Shown here: one piece after another, positions 11,782-22,463 of the stretch
How the letters are laid out: each line of letters starts with the position of its first letter
How positions within the stretch are numbered: the first letter of the stretch is position 1
Assembly: GCA_018873225.1 (NCBI GenBank)
Contig: JAEILZ010000005.1
Span: 1,984,001-2,048,000 of the forward strand
Origin: [Phialemoniopsis] sp. UDSM-2020
Taxonomy: Eukaryota > Ascomycota > Sordariomycetes > Thyridiales > Thyridiaceae
Reading direction: 5' to 3'
Length of the DNA stretch: 64,000 nucleotides
The notes under the pieces: model-generated
Told to the model about the DNA's origin: nothing
Seen by the model: only the letters and a program-made list of their open reading frames with translations
Databases searched by the model: none
Made by a program: the position numbers and the translations under genes

Positions 11782-12489
11782 ATGACTTCCAGCACTCTGG
11801 CACCCTACAAGGCCGACTTCCTCAAGGCTTCGATCGACGGCAAGATCCTCAGGTTTGGCAGCTTCGAGCTCAAGTCCAAGCGAATCTCGCCTTACTTCTT
11901 CAATGCCGGCGACTTCTACCGAGCCGACCTCTTGCAGGCAATTTCCAATGCCTACGCCAAGGCCATTATCGAGGCCCGTGAGAAAGACGGTCTTGAATTT
12001 GATGTAGTCTTCGGCCCGGCCTATAAGGGCATTCCACTCGCCACTGCGACCGTTGACAAGCTTTGCCAACTTGACCCCAAGAACTACGGACAAATTTGCT
12101 ATTCGTTCGACCGGAAGGAGGCCAAGACCCACGGCGAGGGCGGTAGCATCGTTGGCGCACCGCTCAAGGGCAAGAAGGTGCTCATTGTTGACGATGTCAT
12201 CACTGCCGGTACCGCCAAGCGCGATGCAATTGCCAAGATCAAGGCGGAGGGCGGTGAGCCTGTTGGTATCGTGGTCGCCCTGGACCGCCAGGAGAAGCTG
12301 CCCTCGCCGGACGGGGACGACAGCAAGCCTATGCCGAGTGCCATTGGAGAGATCCGCAAGGAGTACGGCCTGGCCATCATTGCTATTTTGACCTTGGACG
12401 ACATCGTTGAGGGAATGCAGGGTTTTGCATCAGCAGAGGATATCAAGAGGACAGAGGAGTACCGGAGCAAGTACAAGGCTAGCGATTAA
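11782..12489 (+). CDS. URA5: Orotate phosphoribosyltransferase
   Basis: Converts orotate plus PRPP to orotidine 5'-monophosphate, the fifth step of de novo UMP synthesis, in the cytosol. It is a single uninterrupted exon of 235 aa, the usual fungal length. The N-terminal region has the substrate-contact segment [12 protein letters not shown], followed by [13 protein letters not shown], and the PRPP-binding loop [13 protein letters not shown] is at residues 133-145. The C-terminal part ([20 protein letters not shown]) is typical of the fungal enzyme. The ATG context is GACCATGAC. Confidence 0.97.
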   Translation: MTSSTLAPYKADFLKASIDGKILRFGSFELKSKRISPYFFNAGDFYRADLLQAISNAYAKAIIEAREKDGLEFDVVFGPAYKGIPLATATVDKLCQLDPKNYGQICYSFDRKEAKTHGEGGSIVGAPLKGKKVLIVDDVITAGTAKRDAIAKIKAEGGEPVGIVVALDRQEKLPSPDGDDSKPMPSAIGEIRKEYGLAIIAILTLDDIVEGMQGFASAEDIKRTEEYRSKYKASD

Positions 12490-12850
12490 AGTGAAATTGA
12501 ACGTTGATTGTCCGTCAAGAGTTACGGCAATTTAGATAGGTAGTTATCTTCGCAAACCGTTATCCCTGTCGACCAGTGTCTGGCCGAAAGCAAGCGGGCG
12601 ATCTTCCGGGCGAGGATGGTCATCCACCCTCATCCGCTCTCCTGTTGGGATACACTGGATTCCGAGAAACGGTCAACACAGGCCAGACACAGTGTTTGAG
12701 CTCGACAATATTCGCCACAGGCCACATACAACTGCTTACATGGATCATCTCTCCCGTTCTCGACTGCCTAAGGCGATGGTTTTTGCTCCAGTTCGATGTT
12801 CTATGGTCTTTGTTAGGTACAGTGAAGAAGCGAAATGAGACGGGCTGGAG
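12490..12850. other. Intergenic: URA5 and GNAT convergent 3' ends
   Basis: About 360 bp between convergent genes. It may include a further short exon of the GNAT gene, because a GTATGT donor-like site sits just before the nearest stop codon; otherwise nothing is visible. Confidence 0.5.
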
Positions 12851-13782
12851 TCAACATACCATGTCGGTCCACCCACCGCCACCGAAAGTAGCCTTGCTCT
12901 CTCCCAGGTTATGAAAGCCGAATCGGGAATAGTAGTCGACAAGATACTGTTCGCAGGTCAGCTCAGTATAAGAGCAGTGGTATTCTCGTCAAATGGCAAA
13001 GCCCTTACATCTTGGCAGAGGATCGCAACACTGTCTGCGACACCGGACTGTTGAACCTGTTGCAGATAGGACTTCACGATGAGCTTGCCTAAGCCACAGC
13101 CCTGGGTCTTGGGCGAGACTGCCAGCGAGTGAATTGCCACCATGCGCCCCCCTTGTTGGTGGCCAACATTGTGGCCTGTGAGGCCGGACGTCTTCCAGTC
13201 CTTGGGGTACAGCATATCATCATCGGTCACAACTTTATTGTTGGACGCAGTAGAGATGATGTGCGCGAGCAACACGCTCACAGCACCGTCAGGTCGATCG
13301 GTCTCGACCGGCTTAGCAGTCTCAGCCGTCTCAAGCCCAACTTCCTTGGCCTTCTCTGGGGGTGCAGTGCAGAAAACCCCCATGCAGAGCTCCGGGCATG
13401 CAGTGAGACGGTACTCAATCTAGGAGAGATAGGTTAGCTTAAAACTACAAGTAGATCAAGGCTGCATATTAGCAGACGAAAAATCGTTTACCTTCTCGCG
13501 TGAAGCCCGGTGCTCTGGAGGGAAGGCCGCATGCTCCAGTGCCACCACAGACTCAAAATCATCCATGGTCAGAGGCCTGATGTTGGGGGCCCAAGTAAAT
13601 GGCAGCACCTTCTGAATGGGAAGCTCTCCATCCTTGCTCTCCCACTTTTGTTGATTGATCTCCTGCTGCGCCATTGTGTAGTCTGAATCAGCGTCGTCGG
13701 AATCGTCAATGGCACTTTCAGGGAACTCTGGGTATGGCTGCTGGGGCAAGTTGTTGTTGGATCCGTGAGGCTCTTGCGACAT
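12851..13782 (-). CDS. GNAT acetyltransferase, polyamine N-acetyltransferase (Paa1)-like
   Basis: Acetyl-CoA-dependent N-acetyltransferase of the arylalkylamine/Paa1 group, which acetylates polyamines or arylalkylamines. The substrate here is inferred from family only. Three exons on the minus strand: 13782-13492, 13419-13009 and 12946-12851, giving about 265 aa. Residues 1-60 are acidic and disordered. The fold starts at IRPLTMDDFESVVALEHAAF, with the ACPELCMGVF strand after the first intron. The acetyl-CoA loop lies in HSLAVSPKTQGCGLGKLIV (QGCGLG at 203-208), and the tail has YYSRFGFHNLGESKATFGGG. A long insert (about residues 118-175) sits between the early strands, as in fungal orthologues. 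The 3' end is uncertain: reading on after GGWTDM gives VC and TGA at 12851, but the same bases are a GTATGT donor. Confidence 0.85.
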
Positions 13783-15460
13783 ACCGTGGGTTATAAGTGA
13801 AGACTAAAGGCGGGCGTAGCGTAGCGCACAAGCAAACAGGTCAGAAGCTTGTCGGGAGCTAAAGATGGGGTGCTGCTGGACGAGTGGAGAGGATGGAGGA
13901 TGGTGGCTCTTACGTATGTACAGTCTGGATGTCCTACGTAAAAGGGTCTAGAGTTTCCTCTCTGACCTCGCGTGACGAGTCTTACCAAGTCCTTTGATCG
14001 TCTGGGTTCTGCCGTTTTGGGCTCAGGTGCCTATGTCATCCCACCCAAGGACCCTGCAAACAATCATGATGGGCCATCTCTGGATTCATCAAGCTTTACA
14101 CGCCAAGACTATGGGTTGCAGGCTGAAGTACGGCGAACCCCTTTGACTTGTACAGAATAGCTCGAACATGCCGTGTACAATCAAACGAAACCATATTTGA
14201 ACATTGGTGCTTAGCATTAAAGGGCTTCTGCGGGTGTCCGTGATGCAATCAAACATGGCAGTACCGGCATTTCGTACGAATGGGACACTAATAGAGTACA
14301 ACCCCACACCGATTTGTCGATGCCAGGGGTTTGTTTGCTGGTGACAAGCAACACGAGACAGCTGGCCGACCCGGATAGGACAGTGCTCTGTTGTCTGTCT
14401 AAGGCGCCTTGCCTCATTCGAGTGTCTCTTGGGTGATGGATGAGCACCCGGGTTCTTTTCCATACGCAGCCCTACCCGCATGGACTACGATCTCTGGAAG
14501 CCAGATCAAGAAGCGGGGTCACGGTTCATAGCATTCTAGAAGACTAGCCGGTCTTCCATGCACGAACATGTCAATTGTTGGCGTCAATAACATTGCTTGT
14601 TGTAGACTCGTGGCCGCTTACGTAGTAAGACTGGCGGCATGAAAAGGATGACAGTAATTGCTTTTTCATGGGTCCCATTTACCAACTTCAATGTTGAGAT
14701 GGCGCGTACTTGAATTCGGATTGCCTCTACGAGTGTTACGAGTTTGGGCGCAACACCAGATCCTTTTTAATAACGTGGAGTACTTATGTAAATCAACAAT
14801 TCAGTAATGGTGTTTCAGTTTCGAACATCCCAGAGTCGGTAGCGACAGATTTGGTGTTTTCTTCCTTTTGTAGAGAGTGCGGCATGAGTTCAATTTCGCT
14901 TTGTCGTCCGGCTCGTTGTCCGATGAACAATGTAGAGTGCCTTTTTGGATGCCATCGTCGTCATCGCCTGTAGCCTGTTCAGAGGGTCCCCTAGACTAGC
15001 CTCATTGTAGCGTAGCTTCCAGCGATTACCTCAGTATTTCCCCGCCTTCACCGCCTCCACGTCCCTGGAGCTCTCAACTTCCAGCTGCATGTGCCTCTAC
15101 TCCGAGCCTCACTACAGCTCTGGCTTACCTTATCCAAGATCTACTACCTTCCATTCCATACCATCGCCTCCATCAATCTGAAGTGTAGTGCACTTTTTTT
15201 TTTCAGCTCGAAATCCTTGCAGCTTTCATACTTACTTGACAAGCACGTCATCTATCTATGAATCTGGGATAGGATCAACAGTCAGATACTTGCACACCCA
15301 GTCCAGTCCTCACAGCTACCCCTCCACGACAAAACCTGCTTCACCTGCCTACTGTAACGCGTCCCGAACACGGCTCTCCTCTAGCCTCACCTTCGGGACG
15401 ACCTGTTCACAACCCCTCCAAAAAGAAGACACCAGTGCATCATAACATCTTGCCAACACA
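13783..15460. promoter_or_regulatory. Divergent GNAT/DDI1 intergenic region
   Basis: A 1.7-kb gap between divergent genes. It holds a T10-CAG tract at about 15194-15206 that could be the acceptor of a 5'-UTR intron of DDI1. No coding frame is convincing. Confidence 0.45.
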
Positions 15461-16886
15461 ATGTGAGTTTTACAAAGAGTTACCTCGGCGGGTGCAGCAG
15501 GCGCTGATCTGTTTTCAGGCGTATTACTTTGAGTATTAGCAACCCAGAGGTGGAGGAGCAGGACCTGCTTTCTCTAGACATCTTCCCGGACATGACCCTC
15601 GATACCTTGCGAAGCTCGATCCAGGCCGAGACGAACATTCATCCCAACGCTCAACACCTCTATCACAATGGAAACCTCATCACCGACAATGCCAAGACCA
15701 TGGAACAACTCCAGATAGGCGAAGGGGAGATGCTAGCGTTGCACGTCCGAGACATGCGTGGCACGGCCTTGCCCGCTGGAAGGGGTGCTCAGCAATCTAG
15801 TACAGAGCAGAGACAAGGTGCAGGCGGTGCCGCCTTCGATCAGGACCCCGAGCTCATCCGCCTTCAAATTCTGGGCGACCCTCGCCTGCGTGCCGAAGCC
15901 CAGCGACAGCAGCCTCAGCTAGCTGCAGTGCTTGACGACCCTCAGAGATTTGCCCAGATGTTCAACGAACGCTTCGATCGTGAGCGGAGAGAGAGGGCAG
16001 AGCGTCAACGTCAGATTGCACAGCTCAATGCCGACCCATTCGATGTCGAGGCCCAAGCTAGGATCGAGGAGATGATTAGACAAGAGAGGGTCATGGAAAA
16101 TCTGCAGAATGCGATGGAGCATAACCCAGAAGGTAGGCCTGGATTATTTGCCTTTAAAGTAGGTCAAGCGGTTAACGTGAAACTTCAGTGTTCGGTCGGG
16201 TGCACATGTTGTACGTGAACGTCGAAGTCAACGGTCACAAGGTCAAAGCACTGGTTGATTCTGGCGCCCAAGCTACCATTATGTCACCCTCATGCGCAGA
16301 AGCGTGCGGTATTATGAGGCTCGTCGACAAGCGATTCGCGGGTGTAGCCCGTGGCGTTGGCACTGCAACCATCATTGGTCGTGTGCACTCGGCCCAGATC
16401 AAAATCGGTGCTCTTTTCCTCCCTTGCAGCTTTACTGTCATGGAGGGCAAGAATGTGGAGCTTCTTCTTGGCCTCGACATGCTCAAGCGTCATCAGGCTT
16501 GCATCGATCTGGCCAAGGACAAGCTTGTCATTCAGGGGGTGGAAATTCCGTTCCTCGGAGAGGCCGAGATCCCCAGGGAGTCAGAAGAAGCGTTGGTCGA
16601 GGAGCCGACCATCACTGGGCCTGGTGGTACGACTATCGGCCAAAAGTCTGGCGTTGTATCAGGACCAGGCGAGCCATCATCCGGTCAGTCTGCTCAGCCG
16701 CCTCCAGTTGCCCAACCTGGACCAAGCGTGCAGCAGCAGGTGCCGGCTCCCGCCCAGCCAGCCTTTCCAAATGAGGCTATTGAGCAGCTCATGGCGCTGG
16801 GATTCTCACGCGAGGCTGCGATCAACGCGCTACAGGCCACGGGAGGTAATGTCGAGTATGCAGCCGGGCTGCTTTTCCAAGGTTAG
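15461..16886 (+). CDS. DDI1: Ddi1: ubiquitin-like/retropepsin-fold/UBA proteasome shuttle
   Basis: Ubiquitin-receptor protease of the proteasome shuttle group. Exons: 15461-15462 (only the bases AT), 15519-16132 and 16189-16886, joining to 1314 nt and 437 aa (yeast Ddi1 is 428). The start codon is split: AT, then a GTGAGT...TTTTCAG intron, then G, giving [20 protein letters not shown]. No in-frame ATG exists nearby in exon 2, and the ubiquitin-like domain needs these residues. Domains: ubiquitin-like 1-76; helical domain about 100-205; aspartic-protease domain with the catalytic [10 protein letters not shown] (D229); Pro/Gln linker; UBA at about 397-435 ([20 protein letters not shown]). The second intron falls in [11 protein letters not shown]. 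Divergent from the GNAT gene and convergent with RRP8. Confidence 0.95.
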
Positions 16887-17379
16887 GGTCTAAGGCGGTT
16901 AACCGGGGCCATGCTATCCACATTCATTCATCGGGCGAATTCACTTCATAGCGTTTGAACAATTGATATTTAACAAGGGCTTCAGCGACTGGATCACGGC
17001 AATCAGGGTTTGGTAAAGAAGGAAGGAAACAGCTGCTTCTAGACGGCGTCTCTGGTATAGGAATGGGAGAGCGCAAAGCTCGGGCATGCACAAGACTACA
17101 GGCTATCTACTTATCACTTGCTGGCCGCAGTGTCGGAAGTCCAGCGTGTGTCAGTGCTGTAATTGTGGACTTTGTACCTACAAACATCAATCACTTGCTA
17201 GTGCTTCCATTTGCTGCCGCTTACTTGCCTGCTTTGGGAGATCGCGATAGTAAGACGAACGAAATGCCACAGAGCATTGCATAGTCTTCTGGTTACTTAT
17301 GATAATAAGGTATCTTTCTGCATAGTACGCCAGTGCAAGGAAAGCTCGCTTTTCAATACAGGTTACATGTCTCGGTCCC
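16887..17379. other. Intergenic: DDI1/RRP8 convergent 3' regions
   Basis: About 490 bp between two stop codons on opposite strands. Nothing beyond likely 3' UTR sequence is visible. Confidence 0.6.
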
Positions 17380-18945
17380 CTAGCGAATTTTATAGACACA
17401 GGGCTTGAGAATGCTCGTCTCGTCGACAACATCCTCCTTTTCTGCCGCATCGATGAACTTCTTCTTGATCCTGGGTCCACGCTCTCCCGCATCCTTCAGC
17501 TTCGCCACCCCCTTCCCCTTGATGGGAGGTGCAGCTTTGACGAAGCGCATCTTGACAAACATCTTGTTGGTCATGTCGATGGCCTCGTTGGGCTCGCCAG
17601 CTAGTAGGAAGCCGCGCTTCTGTAGGGCTTCGACAAAGGCCGAGACATCTGTCGCCTGGCGCCTGTCGTCGGCGCCGTCCACCTCGACAGCCAGGTCGGT
17701 CTCGTCTGCCTCAGTCGGCTCATTGGGATCCTTCTTGCCACCTTTCTTGGCACCGGCTTTTTTCCTGTTGCCCACGCTGTGGTCGACCACCTTGCCGCCT
17801 TTCTTGCCGACGTGGCCGAAGCGGCTCTTGATCTCGGCCACCCAGAGTTCGCCTTTCCAACGCAGGATGCGGTAGGCCTCCTCCACGAAGTCGAGCCAGT
17901 TGGTGCCCATGAGCGCCAGGCAGAAGATGGCGACGTCGACGGCACCGTCGGCCAGGGGCAGATTGGCGATGTCGGCCTTGGTGACGTGGTCGGCCGGGCT
18001 CTGCAGGTCGAAGCTGAGGACCTCGACGTTGAGCTTGCGCTTGGCGGGCTGGAGCGTCGAGCCGAGGCGGCCGTCGCCGCAGCCCAGGTCAGCCACGGTG
18101 CAGCTGCCGTTGGTCCGCGGCAGCGAGACCACGGCGCCGGGGGCGGGGGCCCTGCCGCCCCGAGGTGGGAACTTTTGCTTTCCGCGCGTGAGGATCTCGC
18201 GGATGTAGCTATCGACTGGGTTCTCGGGCCAGACGTCAACCTGCCGCCGGAAGCCTTCGTGGTACTCCTGGAACATCTCGGGAGAGTCCTCGAAGAGCTG
18301 GAACGCCTCGGCCGAAGGCCTGGTGTACAGTGTCTCATTGAGGTGGCGGAAACGTGCTGAGATGAGCTTCTCTCTCATTGAAGCCTGCAGGGGAGTGAGT
18401 TTGGGAGCTGGAGGAGCGATAGCCGTGGGCGATTTTGCCGCCGCCTTGGGCTTGTCATGAGACTTCTGATCTGGTTTTGAGTTGGCATGAGGCGGGACAT
18501 TGGTGCTCCCATCCAGGGTTTTGTCCTTCTTGCCCTTCTTCTTGTTCTCCTTCTTTTGAGAAGTGCTGACCGAGGCTGGCGATTTCACTCCTGGCTCGCT
18601 AGACCTCTCTGCTTTGGGTTGGCCTTCTTTCTCGGATTGTGTCTTCTTCTGCTTCTTCTCTGGCCGCCCGCTGTCCGCCTTGGCCGGGTTCTTCTCCAGT
18701 GCACTAGACTTGGCATTCGGCAGGTTCTTCTTGGGGGCTTTGTGCTCTATGACAGTCTCCCATAGGTCGGCGACATTCTCAGCCGTGACATTAACGCCTT
18801 GACCAGGCCGCTTCCTCTTTTTGGACTTTGAGGCCGTGGCAGGGGCAGCGCCAGCGGCAGCGGCAGCAGGGTTTCGTGCAGCTGGGGCGGCGGCCTCAGG
18901 CTTGAGCTTGTCGGCCGAGACCGACCATCCCTTGACAGCAAACAT
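17380..18945 (-). CDS. RRP8: 25S rRNA adenine-N1 methyltransferase Rrp8
   Basis: Nucleolar SAM-dependent enzyme that makes the m1A modification in helix 25.1 of 25S rRNA. Single exon of 521 aa starting MFAVKGWSVSADKLKPEA. Residues 20-190 are Lys/Ala/Ser-rich and disordered with several basic nuclear/nucleolar-type stretches (KSKKRKRPG, KKENKKKGKK). The family domain opens with LTPLQASMREKLISARFRHL, then LYTRPSAEAFQLF and the Rrp8 block YHEGFRRQVDVWPENPVD. SAM motif I is VADLGCGDGRLG at about 285-296, followed by FDLQSPADHVTKADIANLPL, FCLALMGTNWLDFVEEAYRI and LWVAEIKSRFG. An insert (about 405-435, KKAGAKKGGKKDPNEPTEAD) splits the late domain. The GC-rich coding strand creates long shadow frames on both strands. 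Confidence 0.94.
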   Translation of the reverse strand: MFAVKGWSVSADKLKPEAAAPAARNPAAAAAGAAPATASKSKKRKRPGQGVNVTAENVADLWETVIEHKAPKKNLPNAKSSALEKNPAKADSGRPEKKQKKTQSEKEGQPKAERSSEPGVKSPASVSTSQKKENKKKGKKDKTLDGSTNVPPHANSKPDQKSHDKPKAAAKSPTAIAPPAPKLTPLQASMREKLISARFRHLNETLYTRPSAEAFQLFEDSPEMFQEYHEGFRRQVDVWPENPVDSYIREILTRGKQKFPPRGGRAPAPGAVVSLPRTNGSCTVADLGCGDGRLGSTLQPAKRKLNVEVLSFDLQSPADHVTKADIANLPLADGAVDVAIFCLALMGTNWLDFVEEAYRILRWKGELWVAEIKSRFGHVGKKGGKVVDHSVGNRKKAGAKKGGKKDPNEPTEADETDLAVEVDGADDRRQATDVSAFVEALQKRGFLLAGEPNEAIDMTNKMFVKMRFVKAAPPIKGKGVAKLKDAGERGPRIKKKFIDAAEKEDVVDETSILKPCVYKIR

Positions 18946-21900
18946 GACTTGCTTTTAGGAGTCCCCCAATCCAATGGGTGTCACGAACAAGAACAACCAC
19001 GAGATACCGTAGATGGTGGCGTCGAGGTGTACCTATGGCTTCACATGAGAAGTTGCCCATCAAGTGGAATTTTTTTTTTGGCTGACCCCACTGATTTTGA
19101 TGGGCAATTGATTATCGCTGGAACTGATAAGCCTGGCGCGCCCACTAAGCGCACTCGTGGCACGCTCCGCTATTGGGGTACTTGATCCAAAGTTAGTGCC
19201 TTGGACGGCACACAGGTAGCGTGCTAGCGGTGGTTCTTAGCGGTGGGGAGGCTAAATGGCCGGCATGGCCAGCCCAAGCTTAAATCGACCCAGGCTGACT
19301 TTACCTGCCGATCATTCTTCAGCAAATTTAGGTCTACCTAGATGGTTGCTTACAATGAGTGAGCAACTACTTCTCATAGAAACTATGGAGTAGGGCATCT
19401 CGCATGTTCGGACCAGTATTCTGGAAGTTGCGATCCCCACCAGGGAGAAGGCGATGCTATCTGGTATCTAACTCGTGCAATGGTTTTTTATGGTAAATGC
19501 CTACAGTGTGCGCAAGAACACTGGCTTCTTTCTTTCCTGACCTCTTTTTGTTGAGAGATGTTATCGCTCCTCTTACACCATGAATTCTGGTACCAGTACT
19601 CTCCTCATGTATACGATTTGAAGCTAGAATGTTTGTAACTGTCTGTAGGCAGTAGGATAACTGCTAAGTAGGCTTACAATCTATTCTCGTCTCATCCTAC
19701 TCATGCTTTGTGGATATAGAGATACCTAGGATGTAGCCTCTTGGCAAGAAGGGGAAAAAGGAATTGCAGCAAACGTGAGCGAAGCTTGGAATCCGTTGTT
19801 TCTTGAATAGGTCGTCTTCTTATCTCGTTAGAGGTGGACCGCGCGCCGTCCTTTAACCCTGGCCAGGGAACTCCGTTGTCCACTGTCAATTTTGACTCTG
19901 GTCGCGATTCGGGCGCCAGACCGGCTGCAGAATCGTTTTGGCAGAGCTTTTGCAAACCGCCAATGTTGATCGAACTGTGTGAAACATGAGCCAGGGGTCG
20001 GAAATATCAACAGACCTCCCTCGCAGGACGCTTGTCATCAGGTCGTGGCTGCGGTCCCTGACCCTCGGAATCTCGGGGTGATTGTTGAACAACTCCATCT
20101 TTTGGCCGACTTGACAACAGTCATTTCTACATCTTGAAGTACTTATGATAGGCTGTGAGAAAATTCAGCACAGGTAGGAGGCTATGATTCTCTTCAAATT
20201 TCAGCAAGCGCCGTCCTGGATTCTTTGGGCGAATGGGATCAGTTGGCGGAGCGTGTCTCAGAGGCAAGTCGAGTTGCCTGCATTCTTCAAGTTGCGCAGG
20301 CTGTGGTGTACAACATCGCTCCATGTAAGTTGTGTCACAAAAGGCAATGGCTGGCCTAGATGCCTGGGGTCCTGGAGTGATTAGTCTAGATACAGCGTGA
20401 AAAATTATCCCGCTATGGTACTTCAGTATGAGTACTTTCAAGTCGAGATTGATTGAGAGCCGTCTAGGTATCCTTTCAGGGCTAAAATTGGCAATCCTCT
20501 CGTGCACCCACACGCCAAGATACGCAAGTCGCTGGCCCGATGCAGCAATGCATGGAGATCAACCAGCCAGTGCCTTGCTGAACCTGGTTAGCCGTTGGGC
20601 TGGTATCGCCGGGAGAGGGGCACGGGGGGATATTTGTGTCTGTGTGTCCAGCAAGATGTGGAGACAAGCGCCTGCAAACCCACCTGAACATCACCTTTTC
20701 GGGGGCACTTGGAATGGATAGAGGGTAAAGAATGCCTTGGCTGAACACTTGAGGTCCCAAGTCGGTGGAAGATCCGGAAAATAAGGCATGCTAGAAGAGC
20801 TGAAGTCGCCAAGTTCTTAGCCCACCTCCTACATCTAGCACAATGCTACCCTTTGATGAAATCTGTAAAGTACCTTGCTTTCCTGCATGGCCATGGCCCA
20901 GCCCATCAGTCAACAACAGCAACACCACCATCCCGATCTGCCGTACATAGGTACTCCGTAGACCGGGGGAGGTTGAGGGGTCCTTTTTGGATCTCCCTGC
21001 TGTGTCAGATCCTTTTTTTGATTGAGTGCAACCATCCATGACGCCGGCCGGTCTTGGGGCGTCGGTGCCCTCCCTAGCGCATCTTTTACTGGTCCCAGCG
21101 CCACTAGCCCCAGTCAATAGCCGTCCATCCTATACCCTTAGCACGCCTAGATACCCTGGATCCCACCGGCGGACTCCTGACAGCTGGGGCGGCGCACATG
21201 GACAACAACAGTCTTTTTTTCAGCTCGTTGACGATCCCGCGACCTGTGCTTGAAGGGTAGGGATCGAGATATCAATATCAGAGGCCGCGTTGTGTCATCA
21301 CATTCCCAAAAGAGGGGATAACATACGGAGTCAACCTGCCTGCCTACCTGACAGACAGGCTGCTGCCGGCCACATCCCACACATTTGACCCGCCACTCGA
21401 CTCGAAGTCCCGGGTCTTGCGGCAAAGGACAGCCAGCCAGCCCTTATTTAGTGTCTTGGAGAGATCCAGAATCCTTGGAAGTCTGGGATTGGTGCAGTCT
21501 TTGCTGCTTTTGTGACTTCCGGGTCTCACTCTGTGTACACCCGGCCCGCCGTCGCGCGCCCTCGCATTCGCTCATCAGGGCGACGTCGAGAATTGTGTGT
21601 ATCCACAATCTCTCTGACTCCAAAGGCAGTGACTTCGCAAGGAGAATGGGCGTCTGGGTATCGTCCTTATAAGCTGTGTGTCCCGTGGCCGCCGAGACCT
21701 GAGGCTCCTCGGCAGAGACGGGCGAGCACCCACTTGATTCCCCCCAACATACCTAGGCCGGCACATCATACCTACTACTACTACCTTGAACCCGTTCACG
21801 GGCACGCATCATCCCAAAACTTGCTTCTCTGGCCGTCCACACGCTCGCTCCTCCATGTGCTGCTTGACCCTGGCGGCATACTATCCAGTCTGAGATCCCA

Positions 21901-22463
21901 GGCTGAGGCGACACAGCGACTGACGTGACGGATGGGAGCCACGCTTTCCGGTCATTGCGAAAACACAGTTACACCGGCCTGTTTCACTCTTCGCCCTCAC
22001 TCACTCTTTCTTCTCCCCGCCGCTCTCTTCCATCTTCGCACCGGATCGTGCTGCTGCATGCGGCCATACAAAAGCATTTCAAGCTCTCGCCATCCCGCCG
22101 CTTTCTCTGTCTCCCGACTACCTCCTGAGTTTCCATCCGTAACTGCGCACAACGGCGGAGATTAATGCCCCCTTGTCTTGCCTTTTCTCCTCTTGCCTGC
22201 CTTGCACTGTCTCGGGCTTGCAATCTCCTCGTCATAACCCAACCTGACAAGCATCTGGATCATCCATTTGTACGCCCTGCCTGATCGATGCCATTGTTTC
22301 TCAGCCTCTACGAGCCCGAGCCATTCTTTTGCCCGCCTTTGCCTCCAGCAGCCATGTGAAGGATAGTGTCTTGTATGACGACTTGACGTTGCTGCTATCC
22401 CGCTCGACATTGACGCTCGACATTGTAGACGCGACTTAGATACAGGATAACTCCACAGCCAGT
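18946..22463. promoter_or_regulatory. 3.5-kb gene-free leader between RRP8 and Zn2Cys6 factor
   Basis: Separates two divergent genes. The proximal 700 bp before ATG 22464 is C/T-rich (about 21960-22200) and contains several short ATG-initiated frames, as expected of a long regulatory-gene leader. Isolated TACCTA/CCTAGG motifs occur at about 19722, 21750 and 21768. No coding frame shows conserved-looking sequence. It could hold a non-coding transcript or a 5'-UTR intron, which cannot be decided here. Confidence 0.45.

Noticed and set aside
17601..18360. Frames of 190-245 codons on both strands inside RRP8
   Set aside because: Alternate-frame shadows; the RRP8 frame carries the SAM motifs and full-length family blocks.
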